The notes beneath the pieces were generated by a model, which worked only from the letters and a program-made list of their open reading frames with translations, was not told the DNA's origin and did no database searches. Positions 27,068-34,907 of a stretch of 64,000 bases of DNA are shown here, one piece after another. The first letter of the stretch is position 1, and the number at the start of each line of letters is the position of its first letter. Source of the DNA: Mucilaginibacter phenanthrenivorans (GTDB lineage: Bacteria > Bacteroidota > Bacteroidia > Sphingobacteriales > Sphingobacteriaceae); contig NZ_JAHVAP010000004.1 of NCBI RefSeq assembly GCF_024721155.1, positions 310,001-374,000 of the forward strand, given 5' to 3'. The translations under genes and the position numbers were made by a program.

Positions 27068-28152
27068 TTAACCCTATCCAACCTGTCCGGCTTTTCACCT
27101 GGTGAGCCTGCGAGTATGTACATTTTACCATTCTCTTCTTTAAAAGAGATATCTGTTTTCTCATTCTCGTACATAAAAAAGCCATCTTTTGTGTAAGGTA
27201 CTAGCTGTGTTGGCAACTCATCTCCTTCTTTAAAGTAAAGGTTATTATCAGCTATATAAAATTTAAACTTCAATTCAGGCTTACCGGCAAGGGTGTAATT
27301 GCCTGTATATTTTTCCAATTCATTAACCGGTACGGTAATTGGCCGGTGCTTTTTACAATAGGCAAAAGCAATAGCATTTTGCATTACCTGGGCCAGCGCG
27401 GCCCCGTGTGCCGCATTGGGCGTAATAGCTGTTGCTATGTCGAGGTGTTTACAATTTTGCTTTAACATGTATGCTTTAAACAGCTCAATGTTATTCGCAG
27501 TCAGATGCTCATACGAGCCCACGCCTAAAAAAACTCTGCTGTTAAGGTCTTTATGATCGGTAAAATATTTTTGTGCGGCAGGGATAAGCTCTCTCCCACT
27601 GTTGCCTGGTGCGCCGATAAAGATCATATCAAATAGATCTGGATGCCCAAATAATACCGAAGTAGTAAACATACCACCATAGGAATAACCGTATAACGCC
27701 TTATTATCTGTTACCCGGTATTTGCTTTGTACAAACGGGATCACTTCCTTTTCAATAAACGCTAAAAAATTGGGGCCGCCTGTTGCCGGGTTTAAATCCC
27801 TTGAGCGCATGTTTGTGCGGGTGCCATAACCAATGCCAACAATGAGGGGTTCGGTGGTCTCATAATCCTGCCTGAGCATATTAAAACAATTCATGGCAAC
27901 GGTCATGTTCCAGTCGCCATCCGTCATGTATAACACCGGGTATTTAGTTTTGCTGGTATCATATCCTGGCGGGAAGTGAACGTAGATGGTATAGTCCTCA
28001 TTAATAGTTTTCGAGTGATAATCCCATAAGACAATCTCATTTTCAATCATTTTTACCGGCGCTTCACTTTTAACCTGGCCATAAACTACCTGCAGACTAA
28101 TGAATATTAAAATTGATACGCTATAAAAGAATTTAATGCTATTTTTTTTCAT
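27064..28152 (-). CDS. exported alpha/beta-hydrolase esterase (IroE/EstD-like)
   Basis: A signal peptide (about 26 residues) precedes a PF00756-type esterase domain. YPVLYMTDGDWN marks the early strand and oxyanion region, GYSYGGM carries the nucleophile Ser (G-x-S-x-G) and AAHGA the catalytic His, with an Asp in FDMIF/LDIA a candidate third residue. After residue 280 a small beta-rich domain (ELEKYTGNYTLAGKPELKF) resembles the DUF3471 tail of periplasmic hydrolases. It is probably a periplasmic esterase or siderophore/peptide hydrolase. The substrate is not determined. Its stop codon lies inside a repeated-word array. Confidence 0.85.
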   Translation of the reverse strand: MKKNSIKFFYSVSILIFISLQVVYGQVKSEAPVKMIENEIVLWDYHSKTINEDYTIYVHFPPGYDTSKTKYPVLYMTDGDWNMTVAMNCFNMLRQDYETTEPLIVGIGYGTRTNMRSRDLNPATGGPNFLAFIEKEVIPFVQSKYRVTDNKALYGYSYGGMFTTSVLFGHPDLFDMIFIGAPGNSGRELIPAAQKYFTDHKDLNSRVFLGVGSYEHLTANNIELFKAYMLKQNCKHLDIATAITPNAAHGAALAQVMQNAIAFAYCKKHRPITVPVNELEKYTGNYTLAGKPELKFKFYIADNNLYFKEGDELPTQLVPYTKDGFFMYENEKTDISFKEENGKMYILAGSPGEKPDRLDRVN

Positions 28153-28281
28153 AAGGAAAAGAGTTTAAGTATTTTACACAAGACAATTATAAGCAATCAT
28201 AAGTTACAGAAAATCCGGTTTATCAAGCAAAAATTTTTATGATCTGGTGGCAAATTAGCAATTTGTAGTTATTTTTATTCT

Positions 28282-28893
28282 ATGAAACAATATGATAGCC
28301 GGGTAGATGCGTACATCGCCAAAGCCGCCCCATTTGCCAAACCCATTCTTGAGCATATACGCGAAGTTGTACATGAAGCCTCGCCGTTAATAACTGAAAC
28401 CGTTAAATGGGGAATGCCTTTCTTTGATTATAAAGGCCCGGTTTGTATGATGGCCTCCTTTAAACAACATCTTGGTTTCGGTTTTTGGAAAGCATCAAGG
28501 TTAAATGATCCTAATGGTTTTTTAAGGGGGAGTGATGAAGAAGCTGCTGCCGGTAGTTTTGGCCGTATTGAAAAAATGGAAGACCTTCCGCCCTCCGAAG
28601 TGCTGGCCGGTTTTGTACGGCAGATGATTGCCATAAACGAATCAGGCATTAAAGAGCCTAAAAAACCTGCAGTCCCAAAAGCTGAAATTGCCATGCCTGC
28701 AGATTTTAGCGACTTGTTGAGCGGCAGCCCGAAAGCACTCGAAAACTTCTTCAACTTCAGCCCGTCGAAAAAGAGGGAATACCTGGAATGGTTTATTGAA
28801 GCCAAAAGCGACGCCACCCGGCAAAAGCGCATGGAACAAGCGCTGGAATGGATCAGCGAGGGAAAATCAAGAAACTGGAAATATCAGAAGTGA
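28282..28893 (+). CDS. YdeI/OmdA family protein with DUF1801 domain
   Basis: The 203 residues combine an N-terminal DUF1801 domain (ILEHIREVVHEASPLITE, then KWGMPFF and a GFGFWK strand, about residues 10-120) with a C-terminal YdeI/OmdA segment. That segment includes SPSKKREYLEWFIEAKSDAT and ALEWISEGKSRNW. In enterobacteria YdeI is linked to envelope stress and peptide or bacteriocin resistance, but the mechanism is unclear. A decayed copy of its C-terminal part lies 0.6 kb downstream at 29506-29695. Confidence 0.85.
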   Translation: MKQYDSRVDAYIAKAAPFAKPILEHIREVVHEASPLITETVKWGMPFFDYKGPVCMMASFKQHLGFGFWKASRLNDPNGFLRGSDEEAAAGSFGRIEKMEDLPPSEVLAGFVRQMIAINESGIKEPKKPAVPKAEIAMPADFSDLLSGSPKALENFFNFSPSKKREYLEWFIEAKSDATRQKRMEQALEWISEGKSRNWKYQK

Positions 28894-29001
28894 GCGGGCA
28901 GTTTGTTAGTCTAAAACTTATTAAAATTTATTAAAAAGTTTTTTTTATTTTAATAGCAAATAATTATATTAGCCTTAATTAACCCTTAAACAATAAAAAA
29001 T

Positions 29002-29427
29002 ATGAAAAAACTCATTTTACTATGCAGTATTATGTTAATGTGCTGCATTGCCGTTAAAGCGCAAACGCTTACAGCAAATGTTAAAGCCACCAATGATGCA
29101 ACAACCGATGTGAAAGCACCTGTTAAAGCAGCCACTGCTACTAACCCAACCGTATCTGTAGCTTTACAAAACAATACTGGTTGTTGTACCTATCAAATAC
29201 AGTTTGTTGCATTAGATTCTGGTGGAACTAATGCTTCTTATAACTTCTCGTCAGCACAAAATGTAAACATAGTAGAAGGCCATTATAACGTAGGTATGCG
29301 TGGTCCGGGTGGAACGCTGCACTTTTCTTATTCAACATGCGCAACATCAGGAAGTGCTACCGGGCCATATGTACTGTTTTCAAACGTGTACATTTGTGCA
29401 AACGGCACTTTTTCTGTAAACCCATAA
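29002..29427 (+). CDS. small secreted protein, unknown family
   Basis: This is a 141-residue protein with a clear signal peptide (ending AVKAQ) and a Thr/Ala/Val-rich linker to about residue 50. A compact beta-rich domain follows with Cys residues in NTGCCTYQ, STCATS and YICANG, so it may hold disulphides. The C-terminus FSVNP is not a sorting domain. I do not recognise the family. An 18-bp hairpin follows 33 bases after the stop. Confidence 0.7.
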   Translation: MKKLILLCSIMLMCCIAVKAQTLTANVKATNDATTDVKAPVKAATATNPTVSVALQNNTGCCTYQIQFVALDSGGTNASYNFSSAQNVNIVEGHYNVGMRGPGGTLHFSYSTCATSGSATGPYVLFSNVYICANGTFSVNP

Positions 29428-29460
29428 TGCTATCGCGTTACTGCCGGAGCGAATAATATT

Positions 29461-29502
29461 AATAACACGTCCCCGCAAGTTTCTTTGCGGGGACGTGTTA
29501 TT
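29461..29502 (+). terminator. 18-bp perfect hairpin after the small secreted protein gene
   Basis: The arms at 29461-29478 (AATAACACGTCCCCGCAA) and 29485-29502 pair perfectly around a 6-base loop. It is very stable and well placed to end transcription from the gene stopping at 29427, although no long T run follows on the plus strand. It also separates that gene from the pseudogene. Confidence 0.6.
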
Positions 29503-29505
29503 AAT

Positions 29506-29695
29506 GCAATAGCCAAACCCGCCACGCCTGCCGACTTTAACCAACTACACAGTGATAATAGGCAGGCGCTTGAAAATTCCGTAAATTTTACTCCGGCAAA
29601 AAAAAGGGAATGCCTTGAATAGTTTACCGAAGAAAAATCTGATTCCACTCCCCAAAAACGAATGGATCAGCGAGCGAAAAATCAGAGATGGTGAG
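29506..29695 (+). pseudogene. decayed YdeI/OmdA C-terminal fragment
   Basis: The frame from 29506 reads ATPADFNQLHSDNRQALEN, then FTPAKKRECLE, a TAG stop at 29620-29622 where the intact relative has Trp, then FTEEKSDSTPQKRM. It aligns residue by residue with the YdeI domain of the gene at 28282-28893 (MPADFSDLLSGSPKALEN, SPSKKREYLEW, EAKSDATRQKRM). After RM the reading shifts: WISERKIRDGEW continues in another frame, consistent with a deletion between two ATGGA words. No start codon or N-terminal part remains, so it cannot make the product. Confidence 0.8.
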
Positions 29696-29730
29696 TGGTT
29701 GATTAAGTTTCTCGATCGAAAGTCTTCGCT

Positions 29731-29766
29731 ATGATCTATGAACCATCAACTATGAACTAAACTAAA
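29731..29766. repeat. AACTATGAAC-type word array abutting mtgA stop codon
   Basis: Degenerate copies of TATGAAC(C)ATCAAC run up to the mtgA stop codon (29762-29764, minus strand). The 13-mer TCAACTATGAACT is shared with the gap at 55.95-55.97 kb. Confidence 0.55.
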
Positions 29767-30523
29767 ACTCCAACGGCCCCAGCCTCCGCATATTCTTCAT
29801 GATCAAATATTGCCTGTGCCTTAAATACCTTGTAGGGTTAGTTGCCGACCATTTAAGCGGACTCGGAAATATAACTGCTATAGCGGCTGCTTCGTGATTA
29901 GTTAATTGTGATGCCGGGATATGGAAATAAGCCTGTGAGGCTGCTTCCACCCCATAGATTCCATCTCCCATTTCAATAACGTTCAGGTACACTTCCATAA
30001 TGCGTTTTTTGCTCCAGAAAAGCTCCATCAGCATGGTAAACCAGGCTTCGAAACCTTTTCGGATTATGGATCTACCCGGCCACAGGAATACATTTTTTGC
30101 CGTTTGCTGCGATATGGTACTACCGCCGATCAACTTTTTGCTGTTAGCATTTTTCTTTATTGCTTTTTCTATCGCCTGAAAATCAAAGCCATGGTTTTCC
30201 AAAAATGTTTGATCCTCGGCGGCAACAGCGGCACGCATCATTGAGGGCGAGATCTCATCAAAATTTTTCCATTGTTTGTCAATCTTCCATTCCTTCCCGG
30301 CAGCCTTGCGCTCAAAACCGCGCTGAATCATCAGCCAGGTAACCGGTGGATTAACAAACCGGAACAGGATCACGAAGAACAAACTCCCGCCTATAAATGC
30401 TATAAAAATGATCTTTACAATGCGGAGGATCAGCTTTAACCACCCGCTCCTGAAGATACCTTTTGACCGTCCGCTCGCCGATTTATTATTTGAAGCAGTC
30501 TTATTGCTGCGCGTAGTTTTCAT
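29762..30523 (-). CDS. mtgA: monofunctional peptidoglycan transglycosylase
   Basis: The 253 residues have a basic N-terminus, one membrane segment (about residues 32-52) and a GT51 glycosyltransferase domain facing the periplasm. The catalytic Glu lies in AAEDQTFLENHGFD, followed by GGSTISQQTAKN, KRIMEVYLN and GIYGVEAASQAYF, all family boxes. No transpeptidase domain follows, which defines MtgA. It polymerises lipid II into glycan strands. It stands alone between a repeat-rich gap and a convergent neighbour. The stop codon touches a word array. Confidence 0.93.
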   Translation of the reverse strand: MKTTRSNKTASNNKSASGRSKGIFRSGWLKLILRIVKIIFIAFIGGSLFFVILFRFVNPPVTWLMIQRGFERKAAGKEWKIDKQWKNFDEISPSMMRAAVAAEDQTFLENHGFDFQAIEKAIKKNANSKKLIGGSTISQQTAKNVFLWPGRSIIRKGFEAWFTMLMELFWSKKRIMEVYLNVIEMGDGIYGVEAASQAYFHIPASQLTNHEAAAIAVIFPSPLKWSATNPTRYLRHRQYLIMKNMRRLGPLEF

Positions 30524-30603
30524 CGCTTAAAAATAGAATTTTGATTTCAGATTTCGGATGTTTTTATGGTGATTTCACCGATTTGAGAATGATCAAAAAA
30601 CAT

Positions 30604-30749
30604 CGTCATTGCGAGGAACGAAGCAACCTCTACATAGGACAGTCAGGAACCTTTATCGTGGCTACATAAATGTGGCATTAAGGTCACCACAAAGCTTGTG
30701 TTTCGTTTGATTAGCATGTGCAGAGTTTGCTTCGCTCCTCGCAATGACG
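30604..30749. repeat. REP/MITE-like element with 23-bp inverted ends
   Basis: The left end CGTCATTGCGAGGAACGAAG (30604 on) and the right end (30727-30749) are inverted copies over 23 bases with one mismatch, around about 100 unrelated bases. Repeats beginning CGTCATTGCGAGGA are widespread in many bacterial genomes as intergenic elements. No open frame is present. Confidence 0.7.
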
Positions 30750-30775
30750 TGACTGTTAGATTTTTGCAAACAAAA

Positions 30776-30805
30776 AAAGGTGTCAAGCTTTCACTTAACA
30801 CCTTT
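30776..30805 (-). terminator. intrinsic terminator of the rpsF-rpsR-rplI operon
   Basis: The 8-bp stem AAAGGTGT (30776-30783) pairs with ACACCTTT (30798-30805). On the minus strand it is followed by a run of seven T residues. It lies 42 bases after the rplI stop. Confidence 0.75.
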
Positions 30806-30846
30806 ATATTTTCTCAAATCCGAAATCGAAATTCCGAAATCCGAAA

Positions 30847-31290
30847 TTACTCTGCTACTACTTCAAAAGGAACCTGAACTTTAACCTCCTTGTGCAGGTT
30901 AACGTTAGCAATGTACTCGCCAACAAATTTTGGTTCTGTTTCAAAAGTAATACGGCGGCGGTCGACTTCAAAGCCTTCCTTCTTCAGCGCATCAGCAACC
31001 TGGATGGTATTGATGGCACCAAATATTTTACCGGTTTCGCCAGCTTTAGCGCCGATAGTAAGCTTAACGCCTTCTAAACGGGCAGCAATAGCATCAGCAT
31101 CCTTACGAATCTTGTCTTGTTTAAACTGAGCCTGTTTAAGGTTTTCAGCTAAAACTTTACGGGCACTTACAGTAGCCTGTATAGCATAACCCTTAGGGAT
31201 AAGGTAGTTACGGCCATAACCTGGCTTTACCTTCACTACATCATCTTTATCACCCAGGTGTTTTACGTCTTGTTTTAAAATAACTTCCAT
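30847..31290 (-). CDS. rplI: 50S ribosomal protein L9
   Basis: 147 residues, standard length. The N-terminal domain MEVILKQDVKHLGDKDDVVKVKPGYGRNYL matches the L9 signature (split here: MEVILKQDVKHLG, then VKVKPGYGRNYLIPKG). A long helix and the C-terminal domain ending VPFEVVAE follow. It is the third gene of the rpsF-rpsR-rplI operon, 16 bases after rpsR. L9 binds 23S rRNA near the L1 stalk and supports reading-frame fidelity. Confidence 0.97.
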   Translation of the reverse strand: MEVILKQDVKHLGDKDDVVKVKPGYGRNYLIPKGYAIQATVSARKVLAENLKQAQFKQDKIRKDADAIAARLEGVKLTIGAKAGETGKIFGAINTIQVADALKKEGFEVDRRRITFETEPKFVGEYIANVNLHKEVKVQVPFEVVAE

Positions 31291-31306
31291 TTCTTTTACC
31301 TCCTGA

Positions 31307-31570
31307 TTATTTTAATGAGTCTGTAACATAAGGTAATAAACCGATGTGGCGTGCACGCTTAACAGCCTGTGCCACTTTACGCTGAAACTTTAATGAAGTT
31401 CCGGTTAAGCGACGTGGTAATACTTTACCCTGATCGTTAATGAACTTTAATAAAAAGTTAGCGTCTTTGTAATCGATATACTTAATTCCGTTCTTTTTGA
31501 AACGGCAGTATTTTTTACGTGTGTCCTCTACTTTAGGAGCAGTTACGTATTTAATTTGTTCGTTTGCCAT
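31307..31570 (-). CDS. rpsR: 30S ribosomal protein S18
   Basis: 87 residues, with a Bacteroidota-type N-terminal extension and the S18 signature ([40 protein letters not shown], ending [10 protein letters not shown]). Its ATG shares a base with the rpsF stop, so translation is coupled. S18 pairs with S6 on the 30S platform. Confidence 0.97.
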   Translation of the reverse strand: MANEQIKYVTAPKVEDTRKKYCRFKKNGIKYIDYKDANFLLKFINDQGKVLPRRLTGTSLKFQRKVAQAVKRARHIGLLPYVTDSLK

Positions 31571-31932
31571 TAGTGTGCTGCCTCCTCTGTTTTAGGTTTT
31601 TTGTTGAAAGCACCACTGCGTTTCTTGTCGTTATAAGCAACTGCATGCTTATCTAAGGCAATGGTCAAAAAGCGTAATACGCGCTCATCACGACGCAGTT
31701 CCACTTCCAGTTTGTTAATTAAATCACCCGGAGCCTTAAATTCAGTTAAGTGATAGTACCCTGTAGTCTTCTTTTGAATAGGGTACGCTAATTTTCTCAA
31801 ACCCCAATTATCCTCCTGGACAATTTCGGCTCCGTTATCAGTTAAAACTTTGCTGTATTTGGCAATTGCCTCTGCAGCTACTTCTACTGACAACAACGGG
31901 GTTAGAACGATCACAATTTCGTACTGTTGCAT
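31570..31932 (-). CDS. rpsF: 30S ribosomal protein S6
   Basis: 120 residues with the S6 fold: [18 protein letters not shown], the conserved [20 protein letters not shown] strand region, and [18 protein letters not shown] charged C-terminal tail follows. It is the first gene of the operon and overlaps rpsR at the stop codon. The -7 box and short leader at 31933-31985 precede it. Confidence 0.97.
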   Translation of the reverse strand: MQQYEIVIVLTPLLSVEVAAEAIAKYSKVLTDNGAEIVQEDNWGLRKLAYPIQKKTTGYYHLTEFKAPGDLINKLEVELRRDERVLRFLTIALDKHAVAYNDKKRSGAFNKKPKTEEAAH

Positions 31933-31985
31933 TGTTATACTTTGATTTTAAATAATTTACCCGCTATTACGGGGCTGCAAATGTA
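31933..31985 (-). promoter_or_regulatory. rpsF -7 box and short leader with a CCCG/CGGG hairpin
   Basis: On the minus strand TACATTTG (31978-31985) fits the -7 consensus. About 40 transcribed bases precede the rpsF ATG and include CCCG-TAATAG-CGGG, a small hairpin. S6:S18 complexes repress their own operon by binding a leader hairpin in many bacteria. This element is in the right place, but I cannot match the consensus base by base. Confidence 0.4.
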
Positions 31986-32110
31986 CACATTATTTCACAT
32001 TTATTACACTAAATTTCACATTCATTGTACTATTTCAAAAAATCAATAAAAGGACCGGTATTTGTTATATTTCAGCAAGTTATATTGGAGATAATAATTA
32101 TCATTGAGCC

Positions 32111-32338
32111 ATGATACAACCAGGATTAGAAAAAGAAGAAATCATCCATGCCATTGATGAGGACGATACTTATGCCCAACTTTCGCCGGGCGATGACGAT
32201 GATACCGACTGGGAAGACGATGACGATGAGATTTTTGATGACCTTGCCGATGATGAAAATAACCTGCACGATATTATTGTTGAAGAAGATATTGACGACG
32301 AGGAGGATGACGATCACCTGCCGGATGATGATTTTTAA
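32111..32338 (+). CDS. very acidic 75-aa protein
   Basis: 37 of 75 residues are Asp or Glu, with one Lys and no Arg. Runs of Asp alternate with a few hydrophobic residues (EIFDDLADDENN, HDIIVEEDI). There is no signal peptide, membrane segment or Cys. Such proteins are often DNA-mimic-like, metal-binding or chaperone-like, but no family can be named. It is transcribed divergently from the ribosomal operon and stands alone. The compositional bias could also inflate an unreal frame, but the ATG, the length and the isolated gap make a gene likely. Confidence 0.6.
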   Translation: MIQPGLEKEEIIHAIDEDDTYAQLSPGDDDDTDWEDDDDEIFDDLADDENNLHDIIVEEDIDDEEDDDHLPDDDF

Positions 32339-32490
32339 CGGCTTTTGAAGCTATCAGCAATCCTCTTATAATTTTTATTTGTCGATGTCTGACTATTAAC
32401 GCATTAGTTAATTTAAACTATCGCATTAGTTAATTGCATTTAAAAAAAACCGTATAGGTTTTTACTTCGTTTATAGAGGTTTATAAACGA

Positions 32491-32784
32491 ATGTTTTTTA
32501 TGAGGTCGATAAGCGATTTAAAAACCAAAGCAATAGTTTCCAACATTAGGAAAATCAGAGAATTTAGAAATTACACGCAGGATTATCTTGCCGCAAAATT
32601 AGATATTTCCCAAAATGCATACAGCAAAATCGAACTGGGCTACAGTAACATTACGTTGAACAGGTTGATTGAGATTTCAGAGATCCTGGAAGTTGACCTT
32701 GTGGACATGATTAGTTTGGACGGTGATGGCATCATCAGGCTAAAACTATCAGATACCCTATTAAAACAGAGCGGCGGCTTATAA
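32491..32784 (+). CDS. XRE-family helix-turn-helix regulator
   Basis: 97 residues with one HTH_3 domain at about residues 17-75: NIRKIREFRNYTQDYLAAKL, then ISQNAYSKIELGYSNITLNR. Between them they contain the Q-x-x-A and Ser-x-x-Glu features of Cro/C1-type domains. The short C-terminal tail (LKLSDTLLKQSGGL) has no sensor domain. It is probably a small chromosomal transcription regulator. Its end overlaps the convergent pabC gene by six bases. A second in-frame ATG at 32500 is possible. Confidence 0.85.
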   Translation: MFFMRSISDLKTKAIVSNIRKIREFRNYTQDYLAAKLDISQNAYSKIELGYSNITLNRLIEISEILEVDLVDMISLDGDGIIRLKLSDTLLKQSGGL

Positions 32785-33615
32785 TTTATTCAGTTCATCC
32801 ACCAGTATTTTACTTAGCTCGTTAAAATACCGCCTCACCCCAAAGCCAATTACACTTTGTATGCCACGCCCGGCATTGGTTAAAAAAACCTCATCGGCCG
32901 CGTACAAAATATCCGGGCTGATCTGCGCTTCAGTAACCGGGATATTATTGTTTTTGGCGATATCAATTACCACCTGCCGCATCACACCCTCTACACAGCC
33001 CTCGCTTAAAGCGGGAGTATACAAATGCTTTTGATACCAGATAAATATGTTCGAGCTGCTTGCCTCGCATAAATTGCCCGCCTGGTTCAGCAAAAAAACA
33101 TCATCCAGCTTGTTTTGATTTTTGTAGATGCCTGCCATTACATATATTAATGAGTTACAGGTTTTTATGTTCGACAGGTAATTGGTGGGCTTGGGCAGTT
33201 CCGTAAACAGGTCCATGATTAATCCTTTGTCATTTAAAAAATAACGTGGCTCATCCATAGGCACTATCTCCAAACAGTAGCCCATCTTGTTATGCGACGG
33301 TGTGTAAAGTCCATCTGCATCCCTATAAACGGTAAGGCGCAGCCTGCCATGTTTTATCTTATTGCGACGGGCAAGGTCAGCCGTTTTTTCCTTTAAAAAC
33401 CAAATATCCATCTGCGAGTAACCGTCAATTTTAAGCAACTTCATACCGCGTTGCAAACGGTCGGCATGCAGCTCAGGGAACTTAAGCTGCCCCTTCATCA
33501 GGCGCATACTCTCGAACAGACCATCGCCATATTTAAATGCGCGGTTACCTATCCCAAGCAGTTTGGTATCAGCCGGAAGTATTTCGCCATTAAAATTGAT
33601 GAATATTGGGAGCAT
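32779..33615 (-). CDS. pabC: aminotransferase class IV, probable 4-amino-4-deoxychorismate lyase
   Basis: 278 residues of the fold-type IV PLP enzymes. YGDGLFESMRL is at the N-terminus, the Lys in SNIKTCNSLIY is the likely PLP Lys, and EASSSNIFIW is the family pattern. Then come PALSEGCVEGVMRQVV and a C-terminal ADEVFLTNAGRGIQSV. The closest functions are aminodeoxychorismate lyase (folate pathway) and D-amino-acid or branched-chain aminotransferases. PabC is preferred because pabB is also in this window (58.4-59.7 kb), but the substrate is not certain from sequence. It overlaps the HTH gene end by six bases. Confidence 0.75.
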   Translation of the reverse strand: MLPIFINFNGEILPADTKLLGIGNRAFKYGDGLFESMRLMKGQLKFPELHADRLQRGMKLLKIDGYSQMDIWFLKEKTADLARRNKIKHGRLRLTVYRDADGLYTPSHNKMGYCLEIVPMDEPRYFLNDKGLIMDLFTELPKPTNYLSNIKTCNSLIYVMAGIYKNQNKLDDVFLLNQAGNLCEASSSNIFIWYQKHLYTPALSEGCVEGVMRQVVIDIAKNNNIPVTEAQISPDILYAADEVFLTNAGRGIQSVIGFGVRRYFNELSKILVDELNKL

Positions 33616-33804
33616 GGTTGGAGATTAGAGATTAGAGACCAGAGGTTAGAGATTAGTTATCATTTTTTTAAATCTACAGCTGTAGATGTTTTTTTATAAA
33701 TTTCATGAACGTATTATTAATATTAAAATTGAGCTTCGATGCTAACTATTAAGATTTTACCCTAATCACTGATTAACTGATCTCTATTCTCTAATTAACT
33801 AATC
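33616..33804. repeat. inverted GATTAGAGA-type word arrays between pabC and rluD
   Basis: The left array (33616-33660, repeated GATTAGAGA) reads into the upstream edge of the pabC start. The right array (about 33759-33804, repeated TCTCTAATT) is its reverse complement and supplies the rluD stop codon. The 100 bases between are AT-rich and hold no gene. Confidence 0.7.
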
Positions 33805-34830
33805 TCTAGCATCCACATACTTTCTCCACTTTTGCAACGCAGCGTCGAAATCAGCAGGCAGCGGCGCTTCAAAGTGCAATTGCTTTTTTATTGTCGGATG
33901 TAAAAAACCCAATGATTTTGCATGCAACGCCTGCCTTGGTAGTAACTCAAAGCAATTTTCGACAAATTGTTTGTATTTACTAAAAACAGTTCCTTTTAAA
34001 ATTTTATCACCGCCGTATGTGGCATCGCTAAATAAAGGGTGGCCAATGTGTTTCATATGCGCGCGAATCTGATGCGTCCGCCCGGTTTCCAGCTGGCATT
34101 CAATCAGGGTAACATAGTCCATCCGCTCCAGCACTTTATAGTGTGTTACCGACCATTTCCCTTTTTCCGGATCGTCATAAATAGACATTACTCTTCTATC
34201 GTTCACACTTCGCCCAATATAACCGGTTACAGTACCATCTTCAGGCAGATCACCCCAAACCAGGGCAATGTACTTACGGGCAATGGTATGGTCAAAAAAT
34301 TGTTTCGCCAGCCAGGTCATGGAACGTTCGTTTTTACTGATCAGTAGCAAGCCTGAGGTATCCTTATCTATCCGGTGTACCAACCCCGGCCGGCCATCGT
34401 TACCCGGTAAAGTAGGCAGTTGTTGAAAATGGTACACCAAAGCATTAACCAGCGTGCCTGTATAATTGTTATATCCGGGGTGCACAACCATACCCGCCGG
34501 CTTGTTAACCACCAGCACATCGTCATCCTCATAAACAATATTGATCGGTATATTTTCGGGATAAACCTCCGTGTCGCGCGGCGGATGAGGCAGTACAACC
34601 GAAATAACATCAAGCGGTTTTACGCGGTAACTCGATTTAATTTCCTTATCATTAACCAGCACATTGCCCAGCTCGATAGCATTTTGGATGCGATTACGCG
34701 ATGCATTCTCAACGCGGTGCATCAAAAACTTATCAATTCGCAACAGCGACTGGCCCTTATCAACAACTATGCGTAAGTGTTCATAAAGGTCCTGCTCTTC
34801 CTGCTCAATAAAACCGGTATCTTCAGTCAT
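33799..34830 (-). CDS. rluD: RluA-family 23S rRNA pseudouridine synthase
   Basis: 343 residues from ATG 34830. A TTG at 34839 is also open but is a poor start. An N-terminal S4 RNA-binding domain (LLRIDKFLMHRVENASRNRI) precedes the catalytic domain with the box PGLVHRIDKDTSGLLLISKN, whose Asp is the nucleophile. Later boxes are GRTHQIRAHM and FLHPTIKKQLHFEAPLP. Together they match RluD, which modifies helix 69 of 23S rRNA. RluC or a broader RluA family member is the alternative. The -7 box TACTTTTG (34837-34844) ends six bases before the ATG, suggesting a near-leaderless mRNA. The stop codon sits inside a repeated-word array. Confidence 0.9.
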   Translation of the reverse strand: MTEDTGFIEQEEQDLYEHLRIVVDKGQSLLRIDKFLMHRVENASRNRIQNAIELGNVLVNDKEIKSSYRVKPLDVISVVLPHPPRDTEVYPENIPINIVYEDDDVLVVNKPAGMVVHPGYNNYTGTLVNALVYHFQQLPTLPGNDGRPGLVHRIDKDTSGLLLISKNERSMTWLAKQFFDHTIARKYIALVWGDLPEDGTVTGYIGRSVNDRRVMSIYDDPEKGKWSVTHYKVLERMDYVTLIECQLETGRTHQIRAHMKHIGHPLFSDATYGGDKILKGTVFSKYKQFVENCFELLPRQALHAKSLGFLHPTIKKQLHFEAPLPADFDAALQKWRKYVDARD

Positions 34831-34907
34831 TGTGGGCAAAAGTAGTCGTTTTTTCAGATATTGATTAATTCTAAAATATGTATCATTGTGTAAACGTTAA
34901 CATAACC

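Larger units (their letters stand above)
30541..30848. repeat. ATTTCGGA-type words flanking the mtgA-rplI gap
   Basis: The left piece (30541-30560, GATTTCAGATTTCGGAT) and the right piece (30814-30848, repeated CCGAAAT) are reverse complements of each other and bracket the 323-base gap. The right piece begins directly at the rplI stop codon. Inside lie a REP-like inverted element (30604-30749) and the rplI terminator (30776-30805). No gene is seen in the gap. Confidence 0.6.

Noticed and set aside
28428..28832. 134-codon minus-strand frame
   Set aside because: Antisense to the YdeI/DUF1801 gene, with no support of its own.
32126..32317. Ile/Val-rich minus-strand frame
   Set aside because: It is the complement of the Asp-codon runs of the acidic gene; hydrophobicity is a by-product.
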